Origin: an uncultured Kiritimatiellota bacterium
GTDB taxonomy: Bacteria > Verrucomicrobiota > Kiritimatiellia > RFP12 > UBA1067
Length of the DNA: 12,586 nucleotides
Assembly (NCBI GenBank): GCA_934667295.1
Contig: CAKULR010000030.1
Span: forward strand, 1 to 12,586
Direction of reading: 5' to 3'
Shown: positions 5,745 through 12,261 of the stretch, piece after piece
Numbering within the stretch: position 1 is the stretch's first letter
Layout of the letters: each line of letters starts with the position of its first letter
Notes under the pieces: generated by a model
Seen by the model: the letters and a program-made list of their open reading frames with translations, nothing else
What the model was told of the DNA's origin: nothing
The model's database searches: none
Made by a program: the position numbers and the translations under genes

Positions 5745-6227
5745 ATGGATACCCAGCTGATCATCGATGTGGCGCGGCTTGACCGCGACGGCGAGGACTA
5801 CGCGGGAACGTTGGACGATGCCGTCCTGGAACTGGACGGCGAGTTGCTGCGTCCCTTCGGCGGCATCCGCTATTCCCTGTTCGTGCAGCCGTTCGGCACG
5901 GAGCTTCTGGTGCGGGGGACGCTCGCGCAGGACTTCGATGCGGTCTGTTCCCGGTGCGGGGGCGACTTCGACTTCACGGTGACGGTGGACGACTTCGCCG
6001 TGAGCGTCGAAATCGGTGAAAAAACCGAATTTGTCGATTTGACGGATGAACTCAGACAGAGTATAATACTTGCTTTGCCGTCATACCCAGTTTGTCGGCA
6101 GGACTGCCGCGGGGTGTGCCCGACGTGCGGGAAGAACCTCAACGAGGGTCCCTGCGCGTGCGACCACACCGAGCGCGACAGTCGTTGGGGGGCGCTTGAC
6201 GCCCTCGAACTGGGAACGAAAGATTGA
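5745..6227 (+). CDS. yceD: DUF177 / YceD family protein (ribosome/23S-associated)
   Basis: 160 residues, within the family range. The DUF177 features are visible: VCSRCGGDFDF (first Cys pair), and the C-terminal VCRQDCRGVCPTCGKNLNEGPCAC cluster, a likely zinc site. YceD homologues almost always sit directly before rpmF. In other bacteria and in plants they are implicated in 23S rRNA accumulation or ribosome assembly. Here rpmF starts 36 nt after the stop. The ATG at 5745 is the first in frame after the octamer array and has no ribosome site. A strong promoter for the downstream genes lies inside the coding sequence (6039-6067). Confidence 0.9.
   Translation: MDTQLIIDVARLDRDGEDYAGTLDDAVLELDGELLRPFGGIRYSLFVQPFGTELLVRGTLAQDFDAVCSRCGGDFDFTVTVDDFAVSVEIGEKTEFVDLTDELRQSIILALPSYPVCRQDCRGVCPTCGKNLNEGPCACDHTERDSRWGALDALELGTKD
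6039..6067 (+). promoter_or_regulatory. Near-consensus sigma-70 promoter inside yceD, driving rpmF-plsX
   Basis: TTGACG (6039-6044), a 17-bp spacer, then TATAAT (6062-6067): five of six and six of six matches to consensus at the optimal spacing. Transcription should start near 6074, giving a leader of about 190 nt before rpmF at 6264. The local sequence is noticeably more A/T-rich than the rest of yceD. Confidence 0.75.
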
Positions 6228-6263
6228 CGGAAAACCAGAAGAAGAGAAGAAAGAGAGAGCATC

Positions 6264-6449
6264 ATGGCATCACCTAAGAACAAGAAGTCCAAAATGCGCA
6301 AGCGTCAGCGCGTCGCCCAGCTTGAGAAGGCCATTCTCGCGGCGGTGCAGACGTGCCCCAACTGCGGTGGCATGAAGCAGTCGCACCACGTGTGCCCGAA
6401 CTGCGGCATGTACAACGGCCGCAAGGTGCTCTCCGTCACGGCCAAGTAA
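6264..6449 (+). CDS. rpmF: Large ribosomal subunit protein bL32
   Basis: 61 residues, typical for bL32. MASPKNKKSKMRKRQR is the basic rRNA-binding N-terminus. CPNCG (near residue 31) and CPNCG (near residue 45), with SHHV between, form the four-cysteine zinc ribbon, so this is the zinc-binding C+ form. The ATG follows a purine-rich stretch (AAGAAAGAGAGAG) that serves as the ribosome site. plsX starts 7 nt after the stop, so the two are very likely co-transcribed from the promoter inside yceD and possibly also from the yceD promoter. Confidence 0.97.
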   Translation: MASPKNKKSKMRKRQRVAQLEKAILAAVQTCPNCGGMKQSHHVCPNCGMYNGRKVLSVTAK

Positions 6450-6456
6450 AGGGCGT

Positions 6457-7500
6457 ATGACGCGCGTTGCGCTCGATGCGATGGGCGGCGACAAGGCCCC
6501 GGGCGAGATCGTCCGGGGCGGCGTCGAGGCCGCTGTCGGCCTGGAGGACGTGAAGGTCATCCTCGTTGGCGTGCAGGAGTCGATCGAGGCCGAGCTGGCC
6601 AAGTACCCGAAGGACGTCGAGAAGGCCCGCAAGGCGGGGCGGCTTGAGGTTGTGGGTGCGAGCGAGGTCCTTGAGATGGACGACGAGCCGGCCCGGTCGG
6701 TGCGCGCGAAGAAGGACTGTTCCATCAACGTCGCCATGCGCCTCGTCAAGGAGGGGAAGGCGGATGCGTTTGTGTCCGCCGGGAACTCCGGGGCGGTGTC
6801 GGCGAGCGCGATCTTCAATCTCGGGCGCATCCGGGGCGTGCACCGTCCCGCGATTGCGGCCATCTTGCCCACGCGGCGTCCGATCCGCCCCCTGCTCCTG
6901 CTGGATGCGGGGGCGAACATGGACTGCCATCCGGACTGGCTTGTGCAGTTCGCGATCATGGGCAGCGCCTACTCGAAGGCGGTGCTCAAGCGCACGAAGC
7001 CGCTGGTGGGCCTGCTGTCCATCGGGACGGAGGACTGCAAGGGCAACGAGATGACGAAGGAGACGTTTCCGCTCCTGAAGGAGGTCAAGGGCATCGACTT
7101 CCGTGGGAACGTCGAGGGGCACGACATCTTCCAGGGGCAGACGGACGTGGTCGTGTGCGACGGCTTCGTCGGCAACGTCGTCCTGAAGACGGCCGAGTCG
7201 CTGGCCCACGCGGTCGGCTACTTCCTGAAGAAGGAGTGCTTCAAGGGCCTCTCGCGCATTCTCGGCGCAATCCTCCTGAAGGGGGCGTTCAAGTCGCTCA
7301 AGCAGCAGCTCGACCCGGACATCTACGGGGGCGCGCCGCTTCTGGGCGTGCCGGGCGCGGTGATCATCACGCATGGGTCGTCCACGCACAAGGCGATCTA
7401 CCATGCCGTCCGCGTGGGCGCCAACGCCGCGCGGAACGACGTCACGGGCCTCATCGCCCGTGCCATCGAGGACTACGAGTCCTCGCGCAGGACACTTTGA
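6457..7500 (+). CDS. plsX: Phosphate acyltransferase PlsX
   Basis: 347 residues, full length. It makes acyl-phosphate from acyl-ACP, the first step of the PlsX/PlsY route to phosphatidic acid, and is a soluble, membrane-associated protein. Family hallmarks: VALDAMGGDKAPGEIV at the start; SAGNSGAV; RPAIAAILPT with LLLDAGANMDCHPDWLVQFAIMGSAY; VGLLSIGTEDCKGNE; FRGNVEGHDIFQGQTDVVVCDGFVGNVVLKT; and GGAPLLGVPGAVIITHGSSTHKAI. AAAGGG (6448-6453), overlapping the rpmF stop, is the ribosome site for the ATG at 6457. In many genomes fabH follows. Here a tRNA gene and surface-polymer genes follow instead. Confidence 0.97.
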   Translation: MTRVALDAMGGDKAPGEIVRGGVEAAVGLEDVKVILVGVQESIEAELAKYPKDVEKARKAGRLEVVGASEVLEMDDEPARSVRAKKDCSINVAMRLVKEGKADAFVSAGNSGAVSASAIFNLGRIRGVHRPAIAAILPTRRPIRPLLLLDAGANMDCHPDWLVQFAIMGSAYSKAVLKRTKPLVGLLSIGTEDCKGNEMTKETFPLLKEVKGIDFRGNVEGHDIFQGQTDVVVCDGFVGNVVLKTAESLAHAVGYFLKKECFKGLSRILGAILLKGAFKSLKQQLDPDIYGGAPLLGVPGAVIITHGSSTHKAIYHAVRVGANAARNDVTGLIARAIEDYESSRRTL

Positions 7501-7527
7501 CGGCGGGCGGTTCTCCGTCCACCCATT

Positions 7528-7604
<77 letters not shown>

Positions 7605-7662
7605 CTGAGACTGATCCGGGAGACGGGCAAATCATCTTGATGCAAGGAGACCCTTCAATCTC

Positions 7663-9018
7663 ATGTCGTGGACCTTGAACGCGAACCTCATCCGGCTGGT
7701 GACGGCCCTGATTCCGACGAAGGGGTTGCGTCGGCGCGTGCGTCGGCGTCTCCTTGACCGGGCGCGCGATGCGCGGACGGCGCGGCTTGTGCCCGTCGTG
7801 CGCGCGCGGTATGCGGCCCACGAGCAAACCTGCCGCGACAAGCTCGCGCGCGGGGAACGGCTGCGCGTCGCGTTCCTCGTCTGCGACGCATCGATGTTCT
7901 CCGCCGAGCCGGTCTTCCAGGCGATGTCGGACGATGCGCGCTTCGAGCCGTTCATCGCCGTCGTGCCGCGTGTCACGCGCGGTGAGGCGTTTCTGCGCGA
8001 AACGCTCGCGAAGACCCTTGATACGCTGACACCGCGCTATCCCGGAAAGGTCGAATCGCTCTACGATCCCGAGGCCAAGGTCCGCCGTTCACTTGCCGGG
8101 CGGGCGGACATCGTCTTCACGTCGATTGTCTATTCGGATCAGACGTTTCCGGAATACACGGCATGGGCACTCTCAGATCAGGCTCTGCTGTGTTGCATTA
8201 CGTATGGCTACAGTGGACTTTTTTCGTCCAATGTGGCACGGACAATCTTTCTTCCCGAGATTGCGTTCATGTGGCGTTACTTTGTCTCGAATCCGCAAAC
8301 GTTGGCACTTTGGACGGAGCGGAATCCGATTCTGAAGGAGACGGCACGTCTGAGTGGATACGCGAAGATGGACCGGCTTGCCGCCGTGCCCCGGCATGTT
8401 CCGCGCCCGAAGACCGTTCTCATCTCACCGCATCATTCGCTTTCCAGAAGCGGTGAGTATGGAGGATTGACGCTCTCGACGTTCTTGATTCATGCTGATT
8501 TGTTCCTCCAATTGCCGAAAGACTATCCGTCCGTGAAGTTTGTGTTTCGTCCGCATCCGCTCCTGTTTCCACGCTTGGCAACGGGCGAATGGTGGGGACG
8601 TGCGAAGACGGAAGCCTACCGCGCGGCGTTGGAGGCCCTTCCCAATGTCGAGTTCCAGCAGGGGGGAGACTATTTCGAAACCTTTGCCAATTCGGACGCG
8701 CTGATTCACGATTGCGGTTCTTTCCTCGCAGAATACTTCTACACGGGGAAGCCTCAGTGTTACCTGTTGGCAGACAAGGAGACGGAGGATCGCGAGTTCT
8801 TGCCGTTTGGGCGGCATCTGCTCGATCTGACCTACAAGGCGTATGTGGCGGATGATGTCCGCGCCTTTCTGGACGATGTCGTGCTCGGTGGAAAGGACGT
8901 GAAGAAGAAAGCCCGGGACGCCTTTGCGGCTTCCGACATCTGCTGCTACTACCCGCATGCATCTGATCGGGTTGTTGCCGAGGTCATGGCATCGATTTCT
9001 GGAGAACATGGGACATGA
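7663..9018 (+). CDS. CDP-glycerol glycerophosphotransferase-like protein (TagB/TagF family)
   Basis: 451 residues. It resembles the GT-B-fold enzymes that move glycerol phosphate or a related alditol phosphate from a CDP donor to a surface glycan or lipid carrier. Visible motifs: ISPHHSL (H257, H258), FVFRPHPLL (H298), and the late nucleotide-site segment DALIHDCGSFLAEYFYTGKP (H349-S353), followed by YLLADKE. No clear transmembrane span is seen. AAGGAG at 7644-7649 is 13 nt before the ATG, a little far. The stop overlaps the next start (ATGA at 9015-9018), so the two proteins are probably made together. From about 8100 the gene becomes more A/T-rich (29 G/C of 60 at 8221-8280, versus 37 of 60 at 4321-4380). 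The donor and acceptor cannot be named from sequence. Confidence 0.8.
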   Translation: MSWTLNANLIRLVTALIPTKGLRRRVRRRLLDRARDARTARLVPVVRARYAAHEQTCRDKLARGERLRVAFLVCDASMFSAEPVFQAMSDDARFEPFIAVVPRVTRGEAFLRETLAKTLDTLTPRYPGKVESLYDPEAKVRRSLAGRADIVFTSIVYSDQTFPEYTAWALSDQALLCCITYGYSGLFSSNVARTIFLPEIAFMWRYFVSNPQTLALWTERNPILKETARLSGYAKMDRLAAVPRHVPRPKTVLISPHHSLSRSGEYGGLTLSTFLIHADLFLQLPKDYPSVKFVFRPHPLLFPRLATGEWWGRAKTEAYRAALEALPNVEFQQGGDYFETFANSDALIHDCGSFLAEYFYTGKPQCYLLADKETEDREFLPFGRHLLDLTYKAYVADDVRAFLDDVVLGGKDVKKKARDAFAASDICCYYPHASDRVVAEVMASISGEHGT

Positions 9019-10070
9019 TTGACAAGAATTTCTGCATGAGCCGTTTCCTGGCGTTTCGGTTCATTGAAAACGAGGAGGACAATTTCTTCCCCGGTCTGAC
9101 GCATACCGTGTGGCATCGGCCGCCGGACACCGATTTGATTGCCGTTGATTCAGCGGAGGAGGTTGGGCGGGCGGCGCGTGCCGAGATTGAGAAGTTCTAT
9201 GTGAAGGGGCGGACGGCCGTGTTCCTTTCTGGCGGGATCGACAGCGCAATTCTTGCGTCTTTTCTTCCGAAGGGAACGAAAACCTACACGTTCCGGTGTG
9301 TGGCAGAGGGGGCCGTCAATGAGACGGAACGTGCTGCCGCCTATGCCCGTGCCTATGGTCTTGACCATGAAGTCATCGACATGAACTGGTCGGATTTCGA
9401 GGAATTGACGCCGGAACTTCTGAAGTTCGACGGGGTGCCGTTTCATTCCATTGAAGTCCAGCTTCTCAAGGCCGCACGCCACGCAAAGGCGGCAGGGTTT
9501 GACCATCTTGTATTGGGAGATGGGGCTGACACGGTCTTTGGGGGGTTGGATGGTTTCCTGTCGGCCGACCGCACGCTAGAAGAGTTCTATATGCGTTTCG
9601 CTTATGTCAAGCCGGAGAGTGTACTACGAGAACCAGTTGATGTCCGCGACGTTTATCGAAGGTTTTTGAAAGCAGATGGTTGCGTGAATGCGGAGGCTTA
9701 TGTGCATGATGTTTTTGCCATTGAGTCGACCTGCTCCTATATGCACGCTTTTGGGTTGGCCGGAATCGCAACATGCGCTCCCTATTGTACGATGCGCCTG
9801 GCGCGTCCGCTCGATATGGCTCGGATTCGACGAGGTGCGTCCAAGTATCTGCTTCGTGAATTGTTTGCCAAACGTTATCCGAATTTCCCTCTCCCGGACA
9901 AAATCCCGATGCCGCGCGCGACAGAGCAGTGGTTTGCCGACTGGCAGGGACCGCAGAGGCCTGAGTTCCTTCCTGGATGTCAGATGGGTATGAGCGGAGA
10001 CCAGAAATGGCTCGTTTGGTGTTTGGAAAAGTTCCTCAATGCATATGACGAAGATAGCTTAGGAAGATAG
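9015..10070 (+). CDS. Asparagine-synthase-like amidotransferase lacking the glutaminase domain
   Basis: 351 residues. The ATP-pyrophosphatase PP-loop is plain: VFLSGGIDSAILASF (S72-S77), followed by LVLGDGADTVFGG, which matches the asparagine-synthetase synthase site. There is no N-terminal cysteine glutaminase domain: only about 65 residues precede the PP-loop, against roughly 200 in AsnB. The enzyme would therefore use free ammonia, a separate glutaminase, or another nucleophile. The C-terminal part (RIRRGASKYLLRELF, KIPMPRATEQWF, SGDQKWLVWCLEKFL) looks well conserved in character. The start overlaps the preceding stop, and M8 at 9036 is an alternative start. Relatives in O-antigen clusters amidate uronic acids, a possible role here. 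The gene is A/T-richer than its neighbours (29 G/C of 60 at 9601-9660). Confidence 0.8.
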   Translation: MIDKNFCMSRFLAFRFIENEEDNFFPGLTHTVWHRPPDTDLIAVDSAEEVGRAARAEIEKFYVKGRTAVFLSGGIDSAILASFLPKGTKTYTFRCVAEGAVNETERAAAYARAYGLDHEVIDMNWSDFEELTPELLKFDGVPFHSIEVQLLKAARHAKAAGFDHLVLGDGADTVFGGLDGFLSADRTLEEFYMRFAYVKPESVLREPVDVRDVYRRFLKADGCVNAEAYVHDVFAIESTCSYMHAFGLAGIATCAPYCTMRLARPLDMARIRRGASKYLLRELFAKRYPNFPLPDKIPMPRATEQWFADWQGPQRPEFLPGCQMGMSGDQKWLVWCLEKFLNAYDEDSLGR

Positions 10071-10076
10071 TTTAGC

Positions 10077-10505
10077 ATGAGTAAAACGATTATCGGTTAT
10101 ACGAGCGGGGTCTACGACCTCTTCCACATCGGACACCTGAACCTGCTGAAGAACGCCAAGGGACTCTGCGACAAGCTGATCGTGGGGGTGTCGGTGGACG
10201 AACTCGTCGCCTACAAGCACAAGAAGGCCGTCATCCCGTTTGCGGAGCGGCTGGAGATCGTGCGGTCGATCAAGTACGTCGACGCAGCGATTCCGCAGGA
10301 CGACCTCGACAAGTTCAAGATGTGGGAGAAGCTCCATTTCGACGTTCTCTTCGTGGGCGACGACTGGTTCAAGAGCGAGCGCTGGCAGGAGATGGAGAAG
10401 AAGTTCGACGCCGTCGGCGTGCGCGTCGTCTACTTCCCGTACACCAAGGGCACGAGTTCGACGATTCTGAATGAGACGCTTCGCAAGTTGCGCGAGGGAG
10501 TGTGA
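10077..10505 (+). CDS. Cytidylyltransferase, glycerol-3-phosphate cytidylyltransferase (TagD)-like
   Basis: 142 residues, close to TagD length. It would make CDP-glycerol, or another CDP-alditol, from CTP and the phosphate. Motifs: GVYDLFHIGHLNLLKNAK, with the HxGH nucleotide site; a lysine/arginine-rich middle region followed by IKYVDAAIP; FVGDDWF; and the closing YTKGTSSTILNETL, corresponding to the RTxGISTT motif of TagD. The ribosome site AGGAAG (10061-10066) overlaps the previous stop region, and the gap is 6 nt. Its GC returns to that of the housekeeping genes (37 of 60 at 10141-10200), unlike the two genes before it. Its partner is most likely the glycerophosphotransferase-like protein at 7663-9018. 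An ethanolamine-phosphate or other cytidylyltransferase role is possible. Confidence 0.87.
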   Translation: MSKTIIGYTSGVYDLFHIGHLNLLKNAKGLCDKLIVGVSVDELVAYKHKKAVIPFAERLEIVRSIKYVDAAIPQDDLDKFKMWEKLHFDVLFVGDDWFKSERWQEMEKKFDAVGVRVVYFPYTKGTSSTILNETLRKLREGV

Positions 10506-10512
10506 AACCGCA

Positions 10513-11064
10513 ATGGTTGAGTTTACTGCGCGTCTGCTGACGTTCTGCATTCCCGTGCGACGGTTTCGGTTGCGTGTACGGAACGCCATTGTCTTCTTTT
10601 TACACGGTCTTCCCGTACGTTTGAAGGCCAAGAAGGTCGGTCCGCATCTCCATTGCGCGGGGCCGGTTCACTTGACGAAGCATACCGAACTTGCCGACCA
10701 TGTCTGCTTCAATGGCGCATGGGCGAGCGGGAATGGCCGGCTCATCATCGGGCGTTACTTCCACTCGGGCGACGGGTTGCGCATCTTCACGCGTAACCAC
10801 AACTACGACCATGGCGAGGCGATTCCGTACGATACAACCTACATTGCCAAGGATGTGATCATCGGCGATTTCGTCTGGATCGGCGCGCAGGTCATCCTGT
10901 TGCCGGGCACGAAGATCGGCGAAGGGGCGATCATCCAGGCCGGATCGGTCGTCCACGGCGAGATTCCGCCGCTGGCGATTGCGGGCGGAAACCCGGCGAA
11001 GGTGTTCGCGCACCGCGATGCGGAACACTTCAATCGCCTGAAGGCGGCGGGAAAGTTCCACTGA
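10513..11064 (+). CDS. Hexapeptide-repeat (left-handed beta-helix) acyltransferase
   Basis: 183 residues from the ATG at 10513, 7 nt after the preceding stop. The longer frame from 10471 would overlap the cytidylyltransferase and lacks a ribosome site. The N-terminal 40 residues are basic and hydrophobic (LLTFCIPVRRFRLRVRNAIVFFLHGL), suggesting membrane association. The rest carries hexapeptide turns: IIGRYFHSGDG, the catalytic-type FTRNHNYDHG (His), IAKDVIIGDFVWIGAQVILLPGTKIGEGAIIQAGSVV, and the closing GGNPAKVFAHRD, which is typical of sugar O- or N-acetyltransferases of the maltose/galactoside acetyltransferase type. It probably acetylates a sugar of the surface polymer made by this cassette. 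It is the last intact gene of the operon. Confidence 0.87.
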   Translation: MVEFTARLLTFCIPVRRFRLRVRNAIVFFLHGLPVRLKAKKVGPHLHCAGPVHLTKHTELADHVCFNGAWASGNGRLIIGRYFHSGDGLRIFTRNHNYDHGEAIPYDTTYIAKDVIIGDFVWIGAQVILLPGTKIGEGAIIQAGSVVHGEIPPLAIAGGNPAKVFAHRDAEHFNRLKAAGKFH

Positions 11065-11068
11065 TCGT

Positions 11069-11157
11069 TCAGGCGCCGAGCGTGCGGGAGAGGGCGAGCG
11101 TCGAAGCGCACATCTTCGTGACGGAGAAGTTTGCGCGCATGGAGGCGAGGGCGCGCC
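11069..11157 (-). pseudogene. Possible C-terminal scrap of a glycosyltransferase
   Basis: Read on the minus strand, the frame gives LRRALASMRANFSVTKMCASTLALSRTLGA and a stop at 11071-11069. The pattern nFSv-kM--etlalyr-l is what the last helix of many GT4 glycosyltransferases looks like. It follows the next pseudogene, in a different frame, directly after that one's stop. It is too short for certainty. It may be the end of the same original gene after a frameshift, or of a second one. Confidence 0.35.
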
Positions 11158-11415
11158 TCAATGTGACGTCCTTGTTGCCTGTGTGGCAAACAGAAGCTCT
11201 TCCCACCGATCACGGATCTTGGCACGGGCGCAGTGTTCGGTACAGTAAGAGCGGCAACGTGATCCAAGTGCGTGCCGATAGTCGGCATCGGACATGAGAC
11301 GGACGAGCCCGGCGGCGTATTCCCAGACGCGGGCCCCCCGATTGGCAGGGTTGGAAACAGCAATGTCCGCACCGCGCCGGGCGGCAAGCGTATCTTTGTA
11401 GATACCGATTCTCAT
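11158..11415 (-). pseudogene. Glycosyltransferase remnant with internal deletion
   Basis: 85 residues on the minus strand, starting at 11415. MRIGIYKDTLAARRGADIAVS is a typical glycosyltransferase (GT4-like) N-terminus. It then jumps to WEYAAGLVRLMSDADYRHALG, followed by RDRWEELL, a typical C-terminal helix region (Ll-D---R--lG---r-y--eh....W--L). An intact enzyme has about 350 residues, so the middle, including the donor site, is missing. The start overlaps the stop of the deacetylase remnant (ATGA, 11415-11412), which shows a former minus-strand operon. It runs convergent to the surface-polymer cassette. Confidence 0.6.
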
Positions 11416-11946
11416 AGTTTGTACTTCCCTCGGGTTGCCAGCATGTAGAGCTCCGCAGGGGTCTTGCCCCGGGGCAGGATCTGCCGGTGGATGTGGAAGG
11501 CGTCGCGGGGCGGAGGTGCTTCTCCATCGTCGCCGCACACCGATATCCGCACGTGGCGGGGACATTGAATTCCCGTAGGATGGGGGAGCAGGTTCGTGAA
11601 GTTGTCCGCAAAACCGTCGTCGAAGGTCAGAACCATCCTACGACGGGCAGGGCACGGTCTCTCTGGTTTGGCGCCCCCGAACGCCGTGCCGAACGTTGTG
11701 AACACATACCCCGTTGCACGGAGCAGGCCAATCACCGCGCGTAGTTTCTCGGGCTCGAGGACGTTGTTCGATGGGCAGTCTGGCAGATCCAGTCGATTGC
11801 CGACGGAATGGAGCATGCAGACTCCGACGCGATGGCGCGGCAGACGGGGCCACCACCAGGTACGGTGCGGGGCAATGAACGGCAGGATCCATGGTTGTGG
11901 ATTACGGTTGCCGCGAAGCCGATCTCTGAAGCCGATCTCTTGAAGT
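11412..11946 (-). pseudogene. Polysaccharide deacetylase (NodB-type) remnant, frameshifted
   Basis: Minus strand. RVGVCMLHSVGN and, later, MVLTFDDGFADNFTNLLP are the opening strand and TFDDG metal motif 1 of polysaccharide deacetylases. Just after, a run of five G (plus strand 11582-11586) moves the natural continuation ILREFNVPAT into another frame. The original frame resumes near 11551 with VRISVC. No later NodB motifs are seen, and the tail (ILPRGKTPAELYML) leads directly to the stop at 11412, so about half the domain is missing. The 5' end has a 13-bp tandem duplication (11915-11940) and abuts the palindromic element at 11947. No convincing start codon survives. The intact enzyme would have deacetylated N-acetyl sugars of a cell-surface or wall glycan. 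Confidence 0.65.
11915..11940. repeat. 13-bp tandem duplication
   Basis: GAAGCCGATCTCT occurs twice head to tail (11915-11927, 11928-11940). As 13 is not a multiple of three, it would shift any reading frame through the start of the deacetylase remnant. Confidence 0.85.
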
Positions 11947-12067
11947 AATTGCAAAACCTTCGCGTTTACAGACGGGACAAGCCCGTTCCTCCCGAAAACA
12001 GCCGAATCTTTACAGTTTTGCGAAGATCCGGGAGGTCCGCGCTTGTCGCGGCCGGGGTTTTGCAATT
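11947..12067. repeat. Nested palindromic element (REP/MITE-like)
   Basis: The outer ends AATTGCAAAACC (11947-11958) and GGTTTTGCAATT (12056-12067) are perfect 12-bp inverted repeats. Inside, 11971-11994 and 12029-12052 form a second inverted repeat, 19 of 24 matching, with the same GACAAGC ... CCTCCC core as the element at 3276-3359. No open frame of its own is convincing and no target-site duplication is obvious. It looks like a non-autonomous palindromic repeat. Confidence 0.7.
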
Positions 12068-12137
12068 GCCTCTCTTTATAGATACGGCAATGAAATATGG
12101 TGATTCTTTGCTACAAAGATCGCAAGGGACACAAAGG

Positions 12138-12233
12138 CTTTGTGGACTTTGCGGCTTTACGGCTCACAATATTTGGTTGAGAAGCAATATTACGCCGTGA
12201 AATCTCACGCTCCGCCTCTCCGCGTCTGCGGCT
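12138..12233. repeat. Second family of 8-bp-phased repeats
   Basis: CTTTGTGG (12138), CTTTGCGG (12147) and CTTTACGG (12155), then CTCCGCCT (12210), CTCCGCGT (12218) and CTGCGGCT (12226). A short palindrome CACAAAG-G-CTTTGTG spans 12130-12144. The stretch 12068-12261 otherwise holds nothing I can assign. Confidence 0.55.
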
Positions 12234-12261
12234 CAACTCGGAACAAGGGGCGTGAACGACC

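Noticed and set aside
11082..11297. Small plus-strand open frames after the acyltransferase
   Set aside because: They have no ribosome site or family pattern and lie opposite recognisable glycosyltransferase remnants on the minus strand.
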